The translations under genes and the position numbers were made by a program. The notes below the pieces were generated by a model that did not search any database, was not told the DNA's origin, and worked only from the letters and a program-made list of their open reading frames with translations. From Apostichopus japonicus (Eukaryota > Echinodermata > Holothuroidea > Aspidochirotida > Stichopodidae): DNA of 64,000 bases. Of this stretch, positions 25,501 to 37,002 are shown one piece after another. The stretch's first letter is position 1, and each line of letters opens with the position of its first letter. The stretch covers positions 24,349,501 to 24,413,500 of the forward strand of contig NC_092568.1 in the NCBI RefSeq assembly GCF_037975245.1. The letters are read 5' to 3'.

Positions 25501-28227
25501 ACCCACATGCACATTATGACTAAAAGCTAAAAAAAAAAATTCAATTCAAATCTCTATAAATTGACACAGTGTGTGCAGCTTAATGGCTTGGTAGAAAGAA
25601 ATGGCTTTTCTTAGAGCATGAGAGCATGCCTCCCCCTCCCCCTTACTGTTGACTGCTATTGTATGTGGGATGTGTGACACAAGAAACCATGTTGGATTTG
25701 TTACGAAAAAAATCTCAGCCAAAACGGGAAGATCCTGGTATCCTGGTATAACTCCCAACCCTTCTTTGACCATACACAAAAGTTCAAAGTGGTTATCAGC
25801 ACAACCATGTAGTCTCTATATTTCTCAGAATGCCCCATTGATGTCTGTGAAAGACTCCCACCCACTCATACACGGGAGTCACTTGCTGCATCCCCAGTGT
25901 CACCTCTCCTGCTACAAAAACGTTCATTGATTTTATATAATTTTCCCTCCTCCCACTACTTTGACAATCCTATGTAAGACACAATCCCATTCCCCTACGT
26001 ATATGGCTGATGTCCTCCAGTACCTACTGTATGCCCTTCACTCAGGGCTGTCAAAACTTCCTAGCTATGCCAATACCAGTGTAACTTTTGGTATTTGTAC
26101 ATGCTTCTCTGTCTTCTCTCAAGCCACCAAAACCCATCATTCTACTGTACTTTGACCAGAACAGATACAGTACATTAATATACTTAATGATATTTTTACA
26201 TAAATGCTCAAGTTGAAACCAAAAGATGAATTACTACAGCGAAGTACTTACTGCGTAATGAGAGTTCATGAAACACACAATTACATTTGATGCGAACTCA
26301 TATCAAGGTGGTTTTGTGATTTGACTAAGGAAAGAGTACAGTAAGTACATTGTATGTGTCTCATCATTAAAATTGTTAAATTTATAGAATTTTTACATTT
26401 TGGCAGTGCTCATCGTATGTCATCTCTCCAAGTAAACAATCCTGCCACTCAGGTTGGGAAGCTCTCTCTCTACATTTGATATTTACACAACACTTTACTC
26501 ATTGATGTGGAAGTCCAGTTAGATGTTTTGTTGGACTATTATAGTTTCAATAAACTTGAAAGCAGTAGCACATCTCATTCACGGGCATCTAACATTGTCT
26601 TAAAACCTTAAATGACATTTCAAGTAGTCAATGCAGATATGGCTGTATGCAGAACATTTCCATTGGACTGCAAGATAAACACAAGGTTCCAGTAGTCTGT
26701 GATAACAATTGTAAAGATAACACACTAGTTACTGGTTTTTCAGTATTGTGGTCGGTAGACATTAGTGATGATGAAGCCATGTGATGCATCAAGTGCTTGC
26801 TTGTAACTGATGGGGTCAAAGTGTGTCTTGTTAATGAACTTCAATTATGACATTAAAGGGACCATTTCAATGAAACATATTTGGAGGGGATGTTGTACTT
26901 AGTATATGTCACATCGTATGTCATAATGTCACAGCTCATAGGGACCATCCATCTCATAGTGACAAATCTAACAATACTGTAGTGTATGTCACATGACAAC
27001 CATACGACAGCTGTTGCCATGGAATCTTCTGTTCCTTGCGTTCTTTTTTTAGCATCCCATAACTGCAACTTAAAAGTGACTTGATATTTAATCCAATTCA
27101 AAATTAAGTTATTGAAGAACAGGTTAAATGCAAGGAGTGAAAATCAGCAGGAATAATGCAGTGGTTCTTCCGTCCTAGTTCTCAGTAGCTGTTTCTTTAG
27201 TGTTATTAGTGTCACCACTGTACAGAAAACTTCCTGGAGATGTGCCTAGCATGGAGCGTTCAAGCTATTGGCAGAGGAGTACAACATATATGTATAATTT
27301 TGCATGATTTTCAGGTAGATTTGTCCTTCAAGCGAAGGCATATATTGATATTACTGACAAGCACTTTGGCTGTTTACCGATATAACTAAATATACTAAAA
27401 TAGTCAGAACTGTACATTAAAAGATTCTTTGCCCTAAGCTTACCATATTTTAGGCCACCATAGAAAAAACACTACTTTCTGGATCATTTTGTGATTGTGA
27501 TACTGGTTGTTATAGCCATACCAAGAACTAAAACATTGTTGAGAAAGTATTGGGCAAAGTAATGTTGGAAATGGCCATTGAAAGAAAAGAGTTGATTAGG
27601 GCACTCATTAGGGCACTCATAGGGCAGACATGAAATTTATTCCAGGATATCTCCCAAACAGAGCAAGATTTTAATTAGCTGTGTGGGGGAGTTGTTCATT
27701 ACAAATGTCATGTATAATTAAGGTTAAGTATGATTGTTGAAATATTGTCTCCTTTAATACCCTGTTACATTAAATACAATTATAGAATACAACGCATAAT
27801 GATAATGAATGGTGTGTGACCAATTTAAACACTAAATGTAAACAAAAAATGTTCTTTTTGCCAGTGCCTTGTGTACAGTCTTACAGTATACAAAGATGCC
27901 AAAAACATGTTTTACTCAGGTGCTGTGTTTTTTATGCACTGCATAAGTGGAAATTTGAGAGAGTATTAATGAGTGGTTTTTGCACGAGTAATGTGATACT
28001 GTGAATTTGGAATACAATGTTTCTAAAGATTGAATGGAGTGGGTTTCTAAAACATTATATATATAATTAAAGCAAAGAGGGGGAAAAAAATAAATAAATA
28101 ATGTAGTGACTTCATCCTTGCCAGATTTTCTGGTTTGTGAAACACCAATTTGGTCTCTTTGGTTCACCAATATTTTTACCTGTGAAGTTGTGAGCATGTT
28201 ATTAATGTGACAGTGGACTCTTTAGTG

Positions 28228-28930
28228 GATTTTTTATATAGTGCTTTATACCAGCGATATGTCTCAGAGCGCTTTAAGGCCCGGTCACACTACAGCGATA
28301 TTTTATCGGAATACGGTCCGATATTTCCGATTTTAGGCCGAAGAGTGAGGTTTGTGGTAGTGAATGTAATGAATGCAGTGGAATATTCGAATACCTACTC
28401 CAAATCTGAGGGGTTCTGGAACGGACTACATTCTGAAGTGACGTCACATCGAAAAACGATAAAAATCGGAAGAGAAATCAGATAGCTATCCGATAAAAGG
28501 AAACGGAGTCAATATCAAAAGTTAGGAGAGGGCTATTCCACATCGGAATGGCTCAACAGATAGCAAATCAGGTCCTTTATCACTGTGGCTAGAAGACCCG
28601 AACGAAAAACAGGCTGTTTCGATTCCTCCGGGAAAATCAGATAGTATTCCGATAAAAAATCGGTATAGTGTGACCGGGCCTTTACAGACGTTATATTACA
28701 CCTGGTCAATGATAACCTGTCCCAGAGACAATCCCACCAGTCGGCAGCAGTTATATACTGCGCCCAATGACAAGTTACCTCACAGGTACCCATTTAACCC
28801 CTGGGTGGAGAGACGCAAGTGAGATAAAGCATTTTGCCCAAGGACACAACGTAATGAACTAGGCAGGAATCAAACCAGCAATCCTTGGATCACGGGTCCG
28901 ACATCTTAGCCAATTGGCCACAACGCTTTC
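28228..28930 (-). mobile_element. tRNA-derived SINE, interrupted by a MITE
   Basis: On the minus strand the head at 28930-28862 contains GTGGCCAATTGGCTAAGATG (A-box-like) and GGTTTGATTCCTGCC (B box). The body continues with TGTGTCCTTGGGCAAAATGC and CTCTCCACCCAGGGGTTAAA, motifs that recur in central domains of invertebrate SINEs. The body is split at 28277-28681 by an inserted MITE; the remaining 3' part (28276-28228) reads AAAGCGC...GCACTATATAAA. With the MITE and one TTA removed the two parts join seamlessly. Confidence 0.72.
28277..28681. mobile_element. 405-bp MITE with TTA target duplication (Harbinger-like)
   Basis: The element begins AGGCCCGGTCACACTA at 28277 and ends with the complement of that sequence at 28681; the inverted repeats continue imperfectly for about 40 bp (TTTTATCGGAATAC on both sides). 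TTA directly flanks it at 28274-28276 and 28682-28684. A 3-bp TWA target duplication with a GGCCCG-type terminus is characteristic of PIF/Harbinger elements. No transposase frame is present, so it is non-autonomous. Confidence 0.8.
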
Positions 28931-31900
28931 TTGTTCTCATGTGCTGTTTTATCTAAGCAAAATTCAAACTATCCCTATTCCCTAACTAGGCCGATAATGA
29001 GGTTGAGTGAAATAAATGTCCTCCTTTTTAAGCTACAAAGCTACTACTTTATAAGTTTCTGTATTGTCTCTGCAATGTAGCCTTAAGTTGGCTCATTCAA
29101 TAAACTCATTTTGGTTTATCAAGCTATAGCCTTTTTGTATGCCTACATTAATGCAACATATATACTACAAATTTGTATGGATTCCATGAATAATATTTTG
29201 TCAGTCAAAAAACGCTCGTAACTTTGAGTTTGCATGAAAAACACCATGCTACCTTGTTCAACACAGTACAAAGTCAACAAACTAAGGAAAGAATTACCTG
29301 GCCGATGATGTGCTCTTTGGTATTTGTTTTTTTTCCCTCCCCCTTCTTCTCTTTGAAATAGCAATGTACACACTGACCTATGGATGCTTTCTTTAGTTCT
29401 TCCTGCTAAAATTTGAAATGGAAACTTGTTCATGTGTATTATTGAAGGAATTTACATTTCTACATAACCATAATAATCAACCTGGTTTTAATGCTATCTC
29501 CCATTTAATGAAATGTTAACTCATAATTTTGTATTATTAGCATTGCATTGGATCTAAATATTTTGTGACCTAGAGGTTTACCTAGTACTGTATATATTTA
29601 CTTTTTCTGTATAATAGATAATACAGGCATATAGTTATGGATTGGTAATGAAGGACATTGTTATGGTATTGTGGTGTTTCAATGTTATATTGAAAATTAA
29701 CAAAGGCCAATGGAGAATGGATTGCCTGGAAGTTCTATGAGTGTATAGTTGTATTAACATGGCACTGCCATTCAATGAAATCAGGCTGTGTGCTGATTGT
29801 GCCTATTCACCCAACTCTGTAAAACACACATTTGGTCTTATCTGAAGTCTAATACAGTGGTGGACTTTGAACCCCCTAAAACAAAATTAACCATCACCTT
29901 AGTAATCAGGAGGCCATTTTCTATGTGTATAGAAGTTTAATGAAATATATATATATATTATTAAAAAAATCTCTTTTCAGTAGTTTTGTGTGTGTTTGGT
30001 TTCGGACACTGTTTTCTTTTGTCTTTCCTTGTTGTATGCTTTAACAATTTCTCTCCTGTTTTTCTGCTTTGACTTTGTTTTTTCCACCACTCTTCCACAC
30101 TCTATCTCTGTTTTCAATTCAGTTTTATTTTTGAGCAAAACCGCTGCTCAGATTACGATCAGTTGAAACACTGCAGCGAGTATATTTTGTGACTATACAG
30201 AGTAATGTTAGAGTTACCCACTTGTATGTTAGTGTGTGCTCAAGTCATACTGTTCTTGCCAGCAGTCGAATGAAATTAACACTAGCGGAGAGTTTATGGA
30301 GGATGATGGAGAGGAAAATGGAGTATGATGAAGAGGAAGAAAGAGAGAAAGAGTACTGTAATGGTAGACAGCTCATTCTTTGGAGTTCTTGTGAGCTCAC
30401 TGGAAATGCAAAGGGAAATTCATATATAATTCAGTAGCAGATTGGAAAGAAGTGAAGCTCTGTTACCATACTACGTGTAACATCACAATCCTCATTCATC
30501 AAGCAGATTTTAGTTTCTGTGTTATTCTTAGTTTTTAATGTTTTTTTTTCTTTTCGAATCAGAAAGGTCAACTTTCATGAAGAAGAAAATGGTTTAACAT
30601 AAAGGTAGATCTTCACAGAGCCATTATGAAACAGTCTCTCACAAAATGTGTGGTCAAGAGCTTAATTTCTTCCAAGGATATTGAAGATTTCTTTCTTTCC
30701 CTCTCCATTAGTCCATGTTTAGGTTCTTTCTAACCTTTAAATTATATATTTATGCTCATTTTTAGTAGCTTGTTAAATAATTGTATACAAGAATATAGGC
30801 CAAGTCTTAGCTAATTCCTGCGTTTCGTATGGGATATTCAGAGACCTTAAAGTGCTGTTTTTTGGGGGGTTAAAGAGGCTTTTCACAATTTGAAATATTA
30901 CTTACTGTAGTTGAGTATCATCATGGAAAATATCTTATGCAAAGTTTAGCTTCATTGACCATTAATTAACGATTTCCCATATAAGATTGCAACATTTCTA
31001 ATTCTTAATATTAATTAACTTAGATACAAAATGTCCCATATAAATACTAAATACTAACTAATGATTCTGGTTTAATTTGGCTATATGCCACGCCTACATT
31101 ACACATATATTTAAAAAATATGAAATTGAATAATTGACTTTAGTCTTTTAGCTTCAATTATGACACCAAACATTTGCTGATAAAACTAAAATGAAAATTT
31201 TTCAACTAGGGGGACTTAGATCTGCCCTATACCAGAACTAGAGACAATTACATATTCACTGAGAAACTATATTAAACAAAAAGCTTCTAAAGGGAAATAG
31301 GTCAGTAAAACATTAACAGAAGCATCAATGAACATAGTGTTACTCACATGGTATATAGAATAAAGAGCCTTTAAGGTGGCATACTATACAACAAAAACTG
31401 TAGGCAAGAAAATTAATGACATAACATACAGTAGATCAAAATACAACCATGGATGCAATATTGACTTGAAGTTGTGTTATGTTTCACAACCCTGCTGCTG
31501 AATGCTGTTCACATAATGGAGAAAGCTGTGGTTACTACTAGTGAACTCCACTTGTGCTGGTATAGTGTGGGAATGTATGTACGTATTTAGTGTGACACAC
31601 ACACCCAAACAGTTGTTTTGAAACTACATCCAATTAGCGGTTTCCTGATGGTACTGTATTCTTCTCATGAATGTATCCAGGGACTGTGTGTAGTTGCAGT
31701 GAAGGGTTATATTGGTACCAGCTATTAAATGACTTCAGGAGACGTGATTCCTATAGCTGGTGAAATCTGCTATTAAAAGCCGTACTTGTGTGTGTGTGTT
31801 GACATTGCCACTGTCTGCTGGTACCATAGTGGATTGTAAAAGTGACATGACAACAATATCTGTCTCTTTGGGTGGACACTAAGAACAGATCCTAGATCTT

Positions 31901-32513
31901 AAAAAGGAGTGTGTGTGATCCTTTGGTCTTTGAAGCAGAGTCCCATTGGTTGGCCCTCCTCCCCCTCCCACCCCTTCCCCCCCCCCCGAAAAAAAAATGG
32001 GCATTAAATTTTGCATTGTGATTAATATTTAGGTTTATAATTCAATTAAAAAGAAAGGTTTTGTTAATTACTACTTTTAGTTATTTCTGTCGTAGTTAAA
32101 AAAAAAGGGATTTGGGGGGGCGATGGGAGGGGGGGTGAGAGGGTTGTTTAATCCTGGGATGCTTGCCTGCTACTAGTTAGATTACAGAGGTGTAGTCATT
32201 AGTATGTAACTCTCATATCAATTTGGTGAGCATCACACACACCAAGTTTCAACCCAATACTAAAAGTACCTTTAATTAGGATATCGAGAGATGAGGGGTG
32301 TTTGTCTGCTGCAAGTGAGTCAATGATTTATTGCTTGTAAAACTTTATAATACAATATACACGTAGGTAGATGAAGGGATACAGTATGTAAACAATTTCT
32401 GGGGGGTTACTATGTGGCCAATCAGGTGTAGTACTTATGGCTTGGAAGTTCCAATGGTATCCAAGCTGACTAGACACACTTGTGATATAAAATCAAAGTA
32501 GAAGTTACAGCAC

Positions 32514-32856
32514 CAGTAGGCAAAGTGGGGCTGGCGGGTCGAATGCGACCCCTGGGTAAATTTTCTGAGGCCTGTGGCGTATTCAAAACCTTATTGATGA
32601 AGAAACATGACATATTTATATACTTGGGAGAATTTGATGTTGAGGCCCATAGGGCCCCCATATCATAGTATATATATTTATATATAATGGATGGACAATG
32701 TCAACATAAATTCTGATCTTTCAGAGCTCTATAATATATAATGTAATATTACCTATTCATGGGAGTATGTACCGTATTTCCTTCAGATTTGTGGTCTTGT
32801 CAATTGGGTACAAAACTCCCCTGTGGCCTGCAAGATCTATTTTGCGCCCACCTCTG
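32514..32856. mobile_element. Possible degenerate hAT-type MITE
   Basis: The left end CAGTAGGCAAAGTGGGGC and the reverse complement of the right end, CAGAGGTGGGCGCAAAATAG, resemble the CAGAGGTGGGCAAA-type terminus of hAT elements, and both inner flanks hold GGCC-rich sequence. No 8-bp target duplication was found, and the ends have diverged. Confidence 0.32.
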
Positions 32857-33481
32857 AGTATTAAACATTCTTTAATCAATTTACAGTGGTATCCTCCCCT
32901 TGTTGCTTGCTTTCTTTAACATTTCCTTGATAGCTCTCGAATAGGATCACAAAGTACTCTAGTGTGCATGTCACTATGTATTAACTGAATGGATACGTGT
33001 GCTGTGGTAATTGAACTTTGTGCAGACAGGTAACAGGATATTAATTTTTAATGTATATGAAAGCATAAGCATTTAGAAGGTATTGTCTATATCCATGTTG
33101 ACAACAAATATCTGTTACGAGGTCAACCAGCTTGTGATATGATACAGTATATCAGTTAGAATAAAACATAATTTTCTGGATTTAAGTTGTTACTTCTTGT
33201 ACTTGAACACCTTAAATAGGGTTATCATAAATGTTGGCCTATTCAACCCAAAGTTTCTAAAATGTTGAAATAAATGTCATTCATGTTGTTGAAACATAAG
33301 CATTTTACTAACAGCCTCAGATTAGTTCTCTGCACCCAGACCTCCTTTTTCTTAAATTTAACACTACTGTACTCATCATAAGAACTTTCTTAGTCCTTGT
33401 GCAGCTTTTAGCGTACTAAAATGTGTAACAATATTGTCTGTATTCTAAAAAAAAATTATTATTACATGGGATGGCCTTTTA

Positions 33482-33807
33482 TCTTACTTTGGTTTGTATA
33501 CTGTAGTTCTTCATTATCCATCCAATCAGCTTATATCTGTCAGTTCTTCAGAGATACACGTTTCTCTTTTAGTTATTCAGAGATACACGTTTCTCTTTTA
33601 GATTTTATTTGGTGGTAACACTACTCTGTAGCTACGACTGCTTCTCTTACTTTGGTTTGTATACTGTAGTTCTTCATTATCCATCCAATCAGCTGATATC
33701 TGTCAGTTCTTCAGAGATACACGTTTCTCTTTTAGTTATTCAGAGATACACGTTTCTCTTTTAGCTTTTATTTGGTGGTAACACTACTCTGTAGCTACGA
33801 CTGCTTC
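33482..33807. repeat. 163-bp tandem duplication with internal 30-bp repeats
   Basis: Two nearly identical 163-bp copies, starting TCTTACTTTGGTTTGTATAC at 33482 and 33645, lie head to tail. Inside each copy, TTCAGAGATACACGTTTCTC followed by TTTTAG is itself repeated twice, about 30 bp apart. Very few differences separate the copies, so the duplication is recent. Confidence 0.93.
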
Positions 33808-35441
33808 TCTGTACCCTCTGACCAATCTGTCCTTGACCCCACAACATGTCATGTGACAAGGAGGATGTTGATAAACTTTTAGTCATATTACCTCAATTTT
33901 ACGTGTTCAGTATACATTGCCTATTCCTTCCCAAGTTCCCAAATGAACTTAAATTTACTTTGCTTCCTTGCTTACTCACAACATCAGCTCTATAAACTGT
34001 AATCTTTGAGTAGGCACATAACAGACTACTATTCAGCACGTAACAGTTGCACTTTGAAATAATGAACATGTCTGTGGTGGTCACAAATCTGCCAGTAGTA
34101 CACATTATTATAAACAAATACTGTATCTTACAGTACCAGTTAATGATTTGAACCGATGGAGAATTACTCATTGTATGTGATCGTATACATCATACAAAGT
34201 ATTAATGACATGCTGAGTGAAATAATACATTATTAAAGAACTGTTTAATACACAAAAGTCTATTGTTATGGTAGTGCCCAGTAGCTCATAGCTATGGTAC
34301 TGAATGGTGTGAATAAACATATAACCTGTACAAGTTTATTGTATGAACCAGTTGAGCATTACTCAGTCATTGTACGTAACTATACAAGTTCAATGCTATG
34401 ATGAGTGTTACTACAAGATGATAGTAACCAGGTGACATACAAGTACATTTTACTAGTAGTGCAATAGTAGCTACTAGCTATGGTGGTTTAATATTAAAGG
34501 TGTATATAAATATATATCTCTTGTACAAGTTTGATATTTTTGATATATTTTAGTTTTAACCCTGTCAGTAGCTAAAACTAAAGAACAGTGTAGGATACTT
34601 TAAGAATTTACAATTGAACAAAGTGGTGTTCTCATGATCAGAAGCCATTTAGAATAATGGCTCATTGCATACATGCCGTACATATATGAGCTTAATTACA
34701 AAGTTCAATCATGCAGTGACTGTCATTATATTATCAGAAATATTATAAGTAAGAAGGACTAAGTATGGTTGTACTTAGTAACATCTTGTATTTAATGTAT
34801 GGATACAGGAATAGTTGCAATTTTCATTGATCAATTGTACTAAATCTCATTGCCGGGAACTATTTTGAAAAAGTACTTAAAATGTAGTTGTTAATGGTCG
34901 AGGTCAAAGGTCAATGTAGATCCATTCCATCATAGGTAGAAGAGATGAGATCTGCAACTCCATGGATTCCCATCTGGTTATATATTGTAATGTACACTGT
35001 TACACCAGGCCACTTTCAATGTTGCGTCTAAATTTCAAGCATCTTATTCAGTTTCAGTGATGTATAGGTTTAAAACAATTAATTGGACCATATGTGCAGT
35101 GGTTTGTTCACAGCAAGCTTTAAAAGTCATCAACTTGAGAGAATCTGCTGGTAATTCAATCAAACATAACTAAAAATTAGGGAATACTTGATGCAAGCAT
35201 TCAGAATTTAACCAGGTATAGATTTGTTCCAGATGGTTTGTTGATCACAGTTAATCAAGCTTTGTTGCACAAAATAGAAGTAAAGGATAAAACCCTGTCT
35301 AATGGTTAAACCATACAATGCTAAATATGAATGTATGCTTACGTACTGCCTTAGTACAGAATCTCTTCGAGCAAACTTGGATATTAATCTTTCTTTAGTT
35401 TCAGCTTGTTTAATGTTTAATTTCTTTCTTTTATTTTATAG

Positions 35442-35627
35442 GCAGCAGATTTAACCAAACCATCAGATAAACGGACGTACAAAGGCAGCACATTGCCAAC
35501 ATGTCACGACTTCAATCAACTCACAGCTAGCCCTAAAGGAGTGTATCTAATCGTTGGATTCTCGGCTGGTCAAGTCCAGCTCATCGATCCAATTGGACGA
35601 GAGATCAGCAAGATATTTAACGAGGAG
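35442..35627 (+). CDS. WDR20: WDR20 exon 2
   Basis: This 186-nt exon encodes residues 83-144: AADLTKPSDKRTYKGST, then PTCHDFNQLTASPKGVYLIV, then GFSAGQVQLIDP and KIFNEE, closely matching vertebrate WDR20 (PTCHDFNHL, LLVGFSAGQVQLIDP). The acceptor is TTTATTTTATAG (to 35441) and the donor GAGGAG|GTAAAA (35628); both are phase 0. The next intron was about 1.8 kb before a 6.5-kb DIRS element inserted about 640 bp past this donor. Confidence 0.96.
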
Positions 35628-36266
35628 GTAAAAGAGGCTTCCATATTAGTTGGTGTAAATCATTCTAGTGATTGTAAACTCTGAGGAGTAAGAGAGAGAG
35701 AGCGAGAGATGGAGAGAGAGAGGTTGGAGAGATTTACGGTGGAGCACAGACCATCAAGTCCATTTCATTGTTGCCTGGGGATATTTATTGTTATCCTCCA
35801 ATATGAGACTTCATTATTTCTTCTCCTCCTCATTGGGGGTGAATTTTTTTTCATCAAAGATATATGAATTAATAATCCAAGAGACCACGGTGGTGATGAT
35901 GTTGATGATGATGGAATATGCATTAGCTCATGTGATGTCAGCTGTGCTTACTGTTCAAAGGTTAAGTCTCAGGTTTACGTATATGTCGAAGATAACTTCA
36001 ATGTGAATGTTAGTATTTGTTGAAACTCTGAAGTGTGTGCGTGTGAGGTTAGTATTTTGTGTGGTCTGTATCTGTGTATATTTTGATGATATCGAGCAAT
36101 TCTTGATCAAACGATCATAGTTCTGTCTAGCGTACCGATTTATTTCACCTGACGAAAGTAAAGTAGTAAATGGTCGTTCATGATTCCAGTGAATGTGGAC
36201 TTTGAACTGATTTGTGCTTCGCAGTTTTGTCAACAGTGTAGTTAATCATGGGATTAATGAAAATCA
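35628..36266 (+). other. WDR20 intron 2, 5' part
   Basis: Intron sequence before the DIRS insertion. It contains a GA-rich run at 35690-35722 and a GAT/GTT trinucleotide-rich patch at 35893-35914. No gene seen. Confidence 0.6.
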
Positions 36267-36285
36267 AATATTTACTTCGCTCCTC

Positions 36286-36403
36286 GCTTACCTGTCTCCT
36301 CACAACCTTAGCACCTCATTCTACCGTGCCTATAAAGTCCTGGTAAATAAATAACACTGTGCGCCCTCTATGACCGGACCCCCCTTCCGGTCCCTCCTCC
36401 TTT
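36286..36403 (+). repeat. DIRS left inverted terminal repeat
   Basis: These 118 bp are the reverse complement of 42651-42768 with a single mismatch (ACCGGACC here, ACCGCACC in the complement of the right copy, at about 36377). Similarity resumes briefly at CCATTCC (36413-36419). The outermost ~19 bp of each end are not shared between the ends but are both present in the ICR. Confidence 0.95.
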
Positions 36404-37002
36404 TTCATTCTACCATTCCAAGTGCCTACACGCATATTTTTCTTGTGGATAGTTTCCTTGGAAAATTGTCTTGGTTTTCTTCGACGATCGCCGGAAGTTT
36501 TTTAGCTTCGGATCTTTAGAAGTTTGACAGTCCTTTCCTGACCGATAAGTATCCTTTTTATCAAAAAGGGAGGGTTTTGGGGACTGTTTTCGTAGTGCGT
36601 TTCCTCCTCGGGTTGGTTTGCGGCGGGGTTAGCAGTTCCGCGAAACTGCCTAGGTTCCCGCCCTATTCCTCCCCACACTAAAGCGTGTTGTTGTTATTGT
36701 GTTTTCTTAGCTTGTTTACTAGCTTTCTTCCCCCCAATTAGTTTCTCTCGTCCCCCTTTTGGGGATTCATATTGCTCACTTATATTCACTCTTTTTCGTA
36801 TGTATTTCTCGCTCTCTCATATTTGTTTCAGCTTGCATTTTCATGTTAGGCCACCCCGTAGCGTTACCTTGTTTACCGTTGCTAGGTTACGCTACGCTCC
36901 ACCTAAGCCTAATTCCCTCCCTAGTTCTCCCCTCTTACGTTAAGCTTCTATTGTTGTTCATTTATCACTAAGAAGTAATCTTCCTTAATCCGGTTATTCA
37001 GC
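36404..37002 (+). promoter_or_regulatory. DIRS 5' leader
   Basis: About 600 bp between the left terminal repeat and the gag start, pyrimidine-rich on the plus strand. By analogy with DIRS-1 the promoter should lie in or near the terminal repeat; no core promoter motif could be assigned here. Confidence 0.4.

Larger units (their letters stand above)
21121..35441 (+). other. WDR20 intron 1 (14.3 kb)
   Basis: AT-rich intron holding two tRNA-derived SINEs, a nested MITE, a possible hAT-type MITE and a tandem duplication, each listed separately. Many open frames of 60-95 codons occur on both strands (for example 23252-23491 minus, 25649-25930 plus); none has a recognisable domain. A purine-rich run is at 23765-23812, and C/G-rich runs are at 31960-31990 and 32115-32140. 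Confidence 0.55.
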
